This document shows, one piece after another, positions 55,530 to 64,000 of a DNA stretch of 64,000 nt. Source of the DNA: Megascapheus bottae (lineage: Eukaryota; Chordata; Mammalia; Rodentia; Geomyidae); the NCBI GenBank assembly GCA_024803745.1, contig JANJXV010000189.1:62001-126000 (forward strand). The letters run 5' to 3'. The notes below the pieces were generated by a model, which searched no databases, had not been told where the DNA came from, and saw only the letters and a list, made by a program, of their open reading frames with translations. How positions within the stretch are numbered: position 1 is the stretch's first letter; each line of letters begins with the position of its first letter. The translations under genes and the position numbers were made by a program.

Positions 55530-58340
55530 AAGTAATGCAGGAAGACAAGTATTTGCTGAGTATGAGATTGGGGTTCCTGTGGTTACAGTATTAGGGGGCT
55601 TGGAGTGGCTCTGTTTCCTATGGAGATGTTAACACAGCTTGGCCCTCTTTGTTACCTCAGGTTCACACAGGTGTTTATGATAGAGCTCTCTGCCAGGACC
55701 AAGACCTTCTTTCTTCCCACCTTCTTTAGCACCCGCAACAGTGCAGGGTCAGACAGACTCCTGAGCTCCACAAATTTGTGATGTTATGATCTTAATTTGT
55801 CTTCCATATTTATGACTCCCTGGTGTGGGAGTCAAGAAGAATGACTATCCCCATAGTCTGCAGCGAGGATGGGGTGGGTAACAAGATCAGATAAGATGAC
55901 TCATTACACTTCACCAACCTTAAATTCAGTGTTGAGTTTGCCACCACAGTGTTCCAGAGAGTCATTCAAGTATTTGGAAACTAGAAATGAGTAGGAAATC
56001 TGTCTGCTAACATGGCAGTGATTGCAGAGAAATTTCATCAAGAGTAAAGGGAACCCTGGTGTTCTCAGTTGGAAAAGACCTAGGCCTTCCAGGGAGATAT
56101 ATAGCCCCAGCACAGCTCCACCAGTCCCAGGCAGGTGGAAGATTGTATTGTTTCATTTTTATAATTCCTTCGTGTTGCTACTAATGAGATATGGGTCATT
56201 TTGCTTTGTATATGAAGAAGTACAAGAAGTATGCTCTAGAGCAGACTTCTGAGAAGTCCCAGTTTCTCAAGAGGCTGAGGTTGAAAGATTTCCTAAGGCA
56301 GCAAGCTCGAGGATAGCTTGAGCACTAGCATAAGTATTGAATAAGGATCCATGTTCAAGCTGCTTACTTGATAATGAGGATCAATGTGCAGTTCCTGGGG
56401 GTTCTGCAGGCTGAGGACTGAATCCATGTGTGTGGCCTGAGAATAGTGGCACTGTTCTGCATAAAACGCTTTGATCAGTAGCCTGGTATGGGAGGAAGTG
56501 GCTATGGGGTTCAAAAGAATTCTGTGACTATGACCCAGGAACTACTTTATTCCCTCGCCATGACAAGAGAAGAGTCTCAAGTAGTGGACACATTTGTGAG
56601 CTTGTCCAATAGGGCTCAGGACCCACAATGTCTTAGAGAAAGGTTTTACCTTCCTCTGTCTCCTGCTTTGGTCCTTGGTTTTGTATTGTGTCTGGTGTAG
56701 GGCTGTTGTGTCCTCTCGTGGGACTTGGGCTGTGTCATTGGGAGACCCTGTGCAGGCTAACTCCAGGTTGCCCTCTTCTCCTGTGAAGAGTCATGTGTAA
56801 CAGCCAGGCCACTTTCTGGCAGTAGTTGAAAGAGGGTTGGGACAGCAGCAGAAAGTGGAAGATAATGATCAGCCCACTCTTCACAGAAAAGATGGGCTGG
56901 CCCCAGACTTAGAACATTCTAGTGCCTGGAGGAAACAGGGATTCAGGAAGTTCCTAACTTCGGGGCTCTAATCACTGTGATTGCATCAGGATGGACATAG
57001 AACAGCCTCTTGTCAATGTGGACATGAAAGGTATGGTCAGTCCTGTGTCCCCACACCAAGCCATTCCCACCCTTCCTGCCCAATCCCAGCCCTCTGCAGT
57101 TCCACTGAGATGCATACAAATGCTCAGTGCCGGTGATGTGGTAGCTTTGGGAAATCAGAGCTGAACACTGTGGTAAGCCTGAAGGTCAGCTGGTCTACCT
57201 GGATAAGGTATGTTCCCCATGGAAGGTCGTCTCTCTTGTATGGCAAGATCTTGTGAATGTATGAATATACCATATCTATAATTTGTATCTGTGGGGCACC
57301 TGCATGTGTACTTATTCTTATGGGTTGTATGCCTGCGTATGTGCACTTCATCTTTTTTCTATGAAATATAAATTATTTTATTGAGTTGAAAGCGAAGAAT
57401 TTACTGTATAATGCCTTAGTTTCACATAAAAATTAGCATAAAGGTGGCATATGGAGGGGTTACAGTTACAGAAGTCAGAGAATGAGTATATTTCCTTTTG
57501 AGAAGTGTCATCTCTTCCCTGGTTTTCTTCCAGTTTTTCCCTCCCCTCCAAGTTGTATGGTTCATTTTAAAGATAATGTCTAGTGAGTATCACTGCTGCG
57601 TTTGTTTACCTTTTATCCACCATTTCTCTGCTCTCCCTTAGCCTCCCCCAAACAGATAAATTAGCATACAAGATAAAAGGTAGAGAAATAAAAAAAGTGA
57701 CAAAGGAAATAAAAAAGAAAAAGAGAAAAAAGCAAAATGACAAAATAACAAAAATGATGTTATATGGTCATATGCACATAGCGATTGAGCCTTTGTGATC
57801 CTCTCCTAAGAATATCTTCCTCTGACCTCTGTGTGAATGTTTAGCATCCTGTATAATTTTTCATTTTCAAGATGCACTTTATCTTTCCAGCTCTCTAGTT
57901 TCTCTGGCCATTTCCCTTTGATGGCCATTATAGAACATAGAAAACCTACATCTTTGGTGAAATAAACTCTAGCTCTGTGTCCTTCCTGTGTGTCTAGTTA
58001 TACATTACCCACTGAAGCTAGGTAGGAAGGAAGCCAGTGAAGAACATCCAGTCTGCCTACATCCCTACAGCCTCAATTATGCCTACTACCATGTCTGACA
58101 CAGTATAGACTGGCAAAGTGGAGGTGGGAGAAGGTCCTGGAATCCCGTGGCTCCAGCATTGTCCTGTGCCTTTGTGCAACTGCCCTCCAAGTGCTCTATC
58201 CAATAACTTCTGTTCCTCAGCAGGTGGACTTGGGCAGAAGAGGTGGCAGAGGGGAGATGAGGGATCACAGAGAAGCAAGAGCTGCATGTGGCTGCACAGT
58301 CTGATGGGTAATCTTGCTTTTCCCCTCTTCCAATGATGTG
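55530..58340. other. Unassigned stretch upstream of the second semaphorin copy
   Basis: No domain or gene recognised. An A-rich/L1-like segment lies around 57360-57780. Confidence 0.4.
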
Positions 58341-58347
58341 TCTGCAG

Positions 58348-58385
58348 GCTGCAACGAAGCACCAGTGGATTTTGACACCCAGAAG
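58348..58385 (+). other. Candidate 5' UTR exon of the second Sema4d-like copy
   Basis: A 38-bp segment between tgtctgcag and gtgagagtg, 95 bp upstream of the signal-peptide exon. Such a short intron is barely long enough, so it could instead be an alternative acceptor pair. Confidence 0.35.
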
Positions 58386-58480
58386 GTGAGAGTGGCCACT
58401 TCTCAGGTCTCCAGGAAGTAGATGTGGGTTCCTGGGAACTTTGCTGCTCAGTAGCTCTGAACAAAGCTGTGGTCCTACAG

Positions 58481-58630
58481 CTGTGAGCATCATCTCATCA
58501 GAAGCAGCACCTGCTTTCTACCCTGTGAGGATGCATGGCCTCAGTGGGGAGCTTGTCACAGCCCTGGTGGTGATGTTTGGGACAGTGATGTCATATGGAC
58601 CAATGGCACGGATCAACTGGAATCTTGAAG
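58481..58630 (+). CDS. Sema4d-like copy 2, exon 1 (start codon and signal peptide)
   Basis: Acceptor gtcctacag, donor gtgagg. The coding part from ATG at 58531 reads MHGLSGELVTALVVMFGTVM, a hydrophobic signal, then PMARINW. SEMA4D starts MRM; here the first codon of that triplet is GTG, so initiation must use the second Met. Confidence 0.78.
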
Positions 58631-61600
58631 GTGAGGGGTAGGACTATGTAGACATGGGTGGTGCTAGCTGGGATGCTGGGGTGGATGGCTGAGTACCCAG
58701 CACTTGACCTGCTGGGTACTCACTATGGTCTTTGTGTGATCATGTGATCCATAGAGTGCTTTGGTGATTGGAACTGTAGTACATAGAGCTTGCTCGGGAT
58801 TTGGGGAGCCCTAAAAGGAAGCCTCCTACTTAGAACTGAAATGATGTCTCTCACAGGCCAGTGCCTGCTCCAAATACCTGGAGAGACAAGAGAGGCAAGG
58901 ACAGCTCCTCAACAGGCACAAAGCTTGAATATTGACTGTGATGTCTATATACTGCTCATTGGTCCCAGCTGTGATTGTTTCCTGTCCCAGGGCCTGTTTT
59001 GGTCCCCTCCATCCTCTAGCTCAGAGGATGGAGAACATCCATACTGAATGCTGAATAATTGGCTGCTTCCACACAGGGAGCAGAGAGTCTTAGCCATGTC
59101 TGGGCTGATACTTTTGAGAGCTGGCACTTGTGTCTGGAGTGCACTTTCTTCTGCACTAAAAACTTAGAGCAGGGAGCCTTGTGTTTTTTCCTATTCTGTG
59201 TTGTTTTCAATTGTCATAATTTATTTTTCATGTGCTGGGAAATATGAAGGGTGCTGGGGATTTCAAACAAATATTGTTTGTGCTCTCTAGGGATTAATAA
59301 GAAAAATCATATGATAAGTGATAGAGCTGCAGTGAGATAACAGCTATTAAAATTTGTCACATTTTTGGCAAACAGATATTGGAGATTGGGATTCCAACCT
59401 CAAATGAACACGATGCAGGTCATAAACAGCTGTCCTGGCAGAGGAGATGGCATAGGGCAGAAGTAATGTGCTATAAGGAATTGGAGACAGTTCCTGAAGC
59501 CTTGTTTCTAACCATGTAGACACTGTGTTACAAATATGTGGAAGACAATCTAGAATTGACTGATACAAGGACAGAAAGATTGAGCAACTCTTTACTAGAG
59601 CATAAACTCAGGGCCTTGCACTCTTACTTGCCTTTTTCCACTCGAGGGTGGCATTCTACCACTTGAGCCACACCTTCACTTCTGGATTTTTGCTGATTTC
59701 TTACTCAGGGACTATTTTTTGCTAGCTTTTAACTGGCATTTTCAGATCTCATCCTCCTGAGTACCTAGGATTACATGCGTGAACCAGTACCTCACTAAGC
59801 AACTTCTTTTTTTGGTTTTAATTATCTGTAATTGCATAGAGGGCTTGCAATTCAACATGTGAGTTTATGAGTACCATATTTAGTGCATTCTCTCCATACT
59901 CATGTATTTCAACCTCCCTCAAACCCTTCCCTCATGGTAGCATCTCTTAAGGCATTTCTTAGGTGTAAACAACTTCTTTTAAAATATTGCTAAGCTGGGT
60001 ATGGTGGTACACACCTGTAATAAGCTTTCAGGAAGTTGAGGTAAGATGTTTAGGCTAGATTGAGTCATGTACAATCACACTGAGCTACGGGTATGGATAT
60101 AGTTATTTCAGAATTGAGACCTTATCTTAATTTTTTTTTTAGAAAAATTGTGAATCCGTATTTTTTTTCCCTAGACCTAATCTGTAGATAATTAAAGACA
60201 CATAGATGAAGAGAGAAATGTCAGGCAAAGATATCTGGCCTGTGATTCCCTTGAGGAGCCACTGAATTGGGAGCTTGGAACTTTGTAAGAAAAATAACAA
60301 AGGTACACAAATTAATGTTACACACACGCACATACTGCAGAGATCAGCTACAGGCTGACTATTGACAGACAGGTGATAGCCACATTGCAAGCTGGAGTCT
60401 TTCCAGTTTCCTCTGTGAAAGCAACATATATGAACACAGCCTTCCATCACGGTCACTGCATGGACTGTCCAGACTCAACATGTCTGGACTCTGGCTTTTC
60501 TTCTTGCCTCTGATCACTTCCCCTTCCCTTACACAGAGGTAGATCTGATGGAGTTTCATGAACCAGACATCTTCAATTATTCACTCTTGCTGCTCAGTGA
60601 AGACCAGAATACACTGTATGTGGGCGCCCGGGAGGCTGTCTTTGCACTGAATGCCCTCAACATCTCTCAGAAACAGAATGAGGTGAGCCCTAAGCCCCGT
60701 TCCCCCAACTCTGTCCAGTGCTACTGCAGCAGGAGGCCTTTCCCATCCTCAGAACACCTTTCCTCTCCTGTCATCTTACAACACAGTCTTAGGGTATCCA
60801 CCAAAAGTCATCAGGCTCCCTCCATTTCATCTTTTTATCTTTATGGATGAATTTTCACCATGCCCATGAGCAATGACTGCTTTGCTCAGTCCTCTACTTG
60901 TGTAGCATCCACATACCAGACTCCATTCCTATCTGACACACTTCTTGCCACTGATGATATTGAGACAAATTCCAGTCCTGCATTCGCCTGAGCAGTTCTT
61001 AAAATACTTCTATTATCTGGAAGTAGTTGAACAAAGGGTTTTCAATTCAACATGTCAAGTTATGAGTGCAAAGCGTGATGATCCATGTCTCTCCTCAGCA
61101 CTACCCTCCATTAACAGGAAGCTCACCCAGCCAGGCACTGAACATGCCTAGAAAAAGAATACCTGATTCCATTTTCAATGTGTCTTTTGAGTACTGTGTC
61201 TGTATTTGCTCACTATTTGTCCCCTTCCCTCCAGTCCTTCAGATGAATAAAAAGTATTTCAGCGTCCTGATATCCATTTTGTTAAGCTGTAACTATTCAT
61301 TTGGTTAAATTTTGACTATGATAAACAGTATGCAAGACACATAGTTGTGTATCTTTTTATTTATTTATACGTTTTACCTTTTAGTTGTACAAAGGAGGTG
61401 CCTTCTAACGAAGCAGTTTATGAATACAATGCATCTTGATCCAAGCCACCCTTTTCAACATCCTCACCCGTTGCTCCCAACCTAGCTCTTCTTTTACATT
61501 TCTTACTTTTGTAGTATCTAGATTGCATTCTTGACCGATTCACCCTTCTCTTCATTCATTACTTTATAGCATCTTGACTTGTTTTGAAAAATTCCCCAGA

Positions 61601-62560
61601 AGGATATGACTGAATCATAGCATAGTTCTATTTTTATTTTTATTTTTTTGAGGAATCTCCAAACTGACTTCCATAGTGGTTACACTCATTAACATCCTTA
61701 CCAACATTTATTGTTGTTTGTGTTCTTGATGATGGCCCTTCTTATTGAGGATGGAATCTCAGAGTGATGGTTTTTTTTTCTTTCAAAAATAATTTTTATT
61801 TAGTACAAGGGGGTTTCAATTCAACATGCCATTTTATGAGTACAATGTGTTTGTATCCATTTCTCAGTGTGGTTTTGAATTGCATTTCCCTTTTGGCCAG
61901 AGATGTTGGACATTTCTTCATTGTGTTTATTGACTTACCGTTTTTGAACTTTTAAGACATTTATCTTTAGCTATTTTCACTTTGAAAATGTCTGTTTTTA
62001 GCTCCATTTATTAATTAGGTGATTGATTGCTCGAGGGTTTACTTTTTTTTTTTTTTTTTGCCAGTCCTGGGCTTGAGCTCACGGCCTGAGCACTGACCTT
62101 GGACTTTCTCAAGGCTAGAGCTCTACCACTTGAGCCTCAGCACCACTTCTGGCTTTTTTCTATGTATGTGGTACCGAGGAATTGAACCCGGGTCTTTGTG
62201 CATGCTAGGCAAACACTAGGCCAAACTCCCGGCCCCATCGAGGGTTTACTTTTTGAGCTCCTTGTTTAGTCTGGTTATTAGGCTTCAAATACTTAAGTTT
62301 CAGCTATTCTTTCACAGTGAACCAGAGGCTGCTGTTCTCAGAATGTTCAGGTGGGCTTTCCAGCCCTCTTTCCAAATCTGAGTTGCTTGTTTGTTTTGCC
62401 CCAGTTCAGAAACTTCTGGAATCTGAATTCTCTTGTGCGATTTTTAAGCTGGGCATTTTTATCACATTTTTAATTTATTACTCATTCTTTCTAACAGGTG
62501 TACTGGAGGGTCTCAAAAGGCAACCGAACAGAGTGCCTAAGAAAGGACCCATCAAAAGAG
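58481..62560 (+). CDS. Second Sema4d-like gene, first three coding exons (partial, continues past the right edge)
   Basis: Exons 58481-58630, 60537-60682 and 62498-62560 encode the start of a SEMA4D-like receptor/ligand: signal peptide, then the first sema-domain strands. Frames join cleanly (phases 1, 0, 0) and the next exon expected would begin like the one at 21436, which lies beyond 64000. No lesion is visible. SEMA4D normally acts as a membrane ligand of plexin-B and, in lymphocytes, CD72. This may be the parental functional gene or another partial duplicate; the window cannot decide. Confidence 0.75.
59590..59800 (-). repeat. B1-ID composite SINE, antisense
   Basis: Contains aactcagggccttgcactct, ctaccacttgagccacacct and gagtacctaggattacatgc in the antisense order ID then B1. 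Confidence 0.75.
59810..59970. repeat. L1-3'-end-like segment
   Basis: Shares ttgcaattcaacatgtgagtttatgagtacc-type sequence (two overlapping shorter words) with segments at 61.0 and 61.8 kb. Confidence 0.4.
59994..60075 (+). repeat. B1-type SINE fragment, sense
   Basis: gctgggtatggtggtacaca, then cctgtaataagctttcagga, a worn B1 start. Confidence 0.6.
60537..60682 (+). CDS. Sema4d-like copy 2, exon 2 (sema domain)
   Basis: Acceptor cttacacag, donor gtgagc. Encodes FHEPDIFNYSLLLLSED, then LYVGAREAVFALNALNIS, a very close match to SEMA4D (FHEPDIYNYSALLLSED ... LYIGAREAVFAVNALNIS). Confidence 0.9.
61350..61900. repeat. L1-3'-end-like segments, two tandem pieces
   Basis: Pieces at ~61370-61510 (agttgtacaaaggaggtg) and ~61780-61870 (agtacaagggggtttcaatt, tatgagtacaatgtgt) are variants of one interspersed repeat between semaphorin exons 2 and 3. 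Confidence 0.4.
62048..62237 (-). repeat. Dimeric ID-type SINE, antisense, with 17-bp target duplication
   Basis: Flanked by tcgagggtttacttttt at 62031-62047 and 62238-62254. Poly(T) start, then gccagtcctgggcttgagct and actaggccaaactcccggcc. It lies in the intron before semaphorin exon 3. Confidence 0.9.
62498..62560 (+). CDS. Sema4d-like copy 2, exon 3 (sema domain)
   Basis: A 21-codon exon (acceptor ttctaacag, donor gtaagt) starting VYWRVSKGN with Cys at position 13, matching VYWKVSEDKKAKC of SEMA4D in length and phase. Confidence 0.82.
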
Positions 62561-63084
62561 GTAAGTGCTTTTGCTGATTACAAAACCCCACATTCATGTC
62601 TTAGTTGTTTAATCCTATGAAGGCCGCATGTTCTGCATGCAGCTGGGTAGAGTGCATGGTTGAATGATCCCAAGGGCTTGTTCCTTCTGCTCCTGACTCT
62701 TCAGGGAGGAGGTTTGCTCTCACAGTAGACACATATTTGGTAGGAATTTAAGAACTCTGCTCTACTTCATAGGAATTAGCTTTATGCTAATATCTGACTG
62801 TGGAAAATGGTTTCAAATGCCCATTGGCCCATCATGTAACACTTAAGGTTCCTGGTCCTCATCTGGGGTCATTGCCAAGATTTAGAGATTTTGAATAGAA
62901 GCCCATCCCACACCTCAATATAACGATTCGTGGAACCCCCAGGCAGACGTCTATGTTCCCAGATTGAGTGCTCAGTCAACCCTGATCATTGCTTGTATGA
63001 CAGCTTAATTACAGCAAATTTCAAATTAGTATTGACTAATTGCAGAGCAGATTTTTTTTGGAACCCCAAAGGTTATCTTTTCAA

Positions 63085-63322
63085 CTTTTGTTTTTCTGGT
63101 CCTGGGGCTTGGACTCTGGGCCTAGGCACTGTCCCTGAGCAACTTTTGCTCAAGCACTTTACCATGTAAGCCACAGCTGTATGTCTGGATTTTTCTGTGA
63201 TTAATTCTAGATAAGAGTCTCACAGACTTTCCTGCCCTGGCTGGCTTCAGACCTCAACCCTCACAGCTCAGCCACCTGAATAGCAAAGATTACAGGCAGG
63301 AGCCACTAGCACCTGGCTTCTT
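63085..63322 (-). repeat. B1-ID composite SINE, antisense
   Basis: Contains tttctggtcctggggcttgg, accatgtaagccacagctgt, taagagtctcacagactttc and attacaggcaggagccacta. Confidence 0.8.
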
Positions 63323-64000
63323 TAACTTCCTTAGAAGAGTGCTAAACACTTTTTCTCATATATTAAACTTAGCTCTCCCTGAAGAAGGGAGAGTACAATG
63401 GGCAGTGATGAAATCTTATACACAGCAGGCTCTTTAGAGAGAAGTGAAGCAGCTACTCAAGACGCCCTCAGAGTGTGGAGGACAGAGTGATCGGCAGCCT
63501 CTCCTCATTCTGTGGAGTGGAGCTGATTATGAATTACACCCCACCGGTTTGAAAATGGTCACAGCCAAAAAGTCTTTCCTAATTTGAGGTAATTTTGGAC
63601 TAGAGCAAATACGATCCAAGTACTATTCTCCCTGAAATAGTTTGTGTGCTCCTGAATGGCATCTTGGTTTTCCTACAGGGGCCTCTATGATGAAGAGCTG
63701 AGCAGAGCTGGTCTCAACCCAATTTCTCCTCTCCAGTGTTCTGGGCCCCTAACAATGCTGTTTCTAGCTTTGTGTACAGGAATGAAAGCTTGGGGTTCCC
63801 TGAGCAGCAGGGGTCTTCTGTGTAGGGTACACTATGACAGGTTTGGTCATCAAAGAAATGTTTGTGTATGTAATTAAGAGAATAAAATACATTTTTTCTA
63901 CAGTTGTTTCTCTAGAACACTTTGGAGGTCAACTCGTTCATTTCTTGGGTTTCCAGATCTTTGTTGGGCATCAATTAGAGAATGCATTGAAATTGTGCCA
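63323..64000. other. Intron of the second Sema4d-like copy, no feature seen
   Basis: No exon or repeat recognised. The expected fourth coding exon is not present, so the intron continues off the window. Confidence 0.5.

Noticed and set aside
1..64000. CRISPR arrays, bacterial operons or phage genes
   Set aside because: No regularly spaced identical repeats or prokaryotic gene organisation; the spliced exons and SINEs are eukaryotic.

Overview
The window is a stretch of rodent nuclear genome. It has split exons with GT-AG junctions, tRNA/ID-derived and B1-like SINEs, long microsatellites and endogenous retroviruses. The commonest SINE is a dimer of two ID-like (tRNA-derived) units, and a second kind is a B1 half fused to an ID half. 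From general knowledge the dimer resembles the ID-dimer family of the Geomyoidea (kangaroo rats, pocket mice, gophers), so a castorimorph rodent is the best guess; this is inference.

Left third (1-20.6 kb). A RalGDS-like Ral/Ras guanine-nucleotide exchange factor gene lies on the minus strand, from an ATG at 20123 to a TAA at 4501. I place sixteen coding exons: N-terminus, REM domain, a linker with one enormous exon (15621-17681), the CDC25 catalytic exons, the Ras-binding domain and the C-terminus. Three places look strained: the exon 4/5 junction, the exon 13/14 junction, and a damaged splice donor after the RBD exon. Its last intron holds a class II retrovirus remnant (LTR 6181-6479, Lys-type primer site, gag and pol scraps) and a kinase-only, intronless PAK1 copy, both in the same orientation as the host gene. 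The first ~900 bp of the window repeat the 5' flank of this gene (20573-21230), which implies a tandem array of such genes with a ~20.6 kb period.

Middle (21.4-34.8 kb). Eleven plus-strand exons match semaphorin 4D (sema domain, PSI, Ig, transmembrane and part of the cytoplasmic tail), but the first three coding exons are missing. A nonsense codon in the sema domain, a one-base deletion and a stop-filled linker make this copy a pseudogene. CA/CATAC-rich low-complexity blocks lie inside it and after it.

Right half (35-64 kb). Two copies of a ~3 kb non-coding module (about 42.3-45.8 and 50.8-53.7 kb) flank a minus-strand provirus. Its gag is decayed but its env is an intact 540-codon frame (46011-47633) with an unusual Ig-like pattern in the surface subunit. 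A solo LTR with a 6-bp target duplication sits at 54569-54989. From 58.3 kb the first three coding exons of a second Sema4d-like copy appear, intact, and run off the right edge. A decayed gammaretrovirus-like fragment is possible at 39.9-41.0 kb.

The locus therefore reads as a young, duplicating region in which two host gene families (RalGEF-like and Sema4d-like) are being copied, truncated and interrupted by retroelements. The features most worth following are the giant RalGEF exon with membrane-like segments, the intact env, and the PAK1 kinase cassette in the RalGEF intron.
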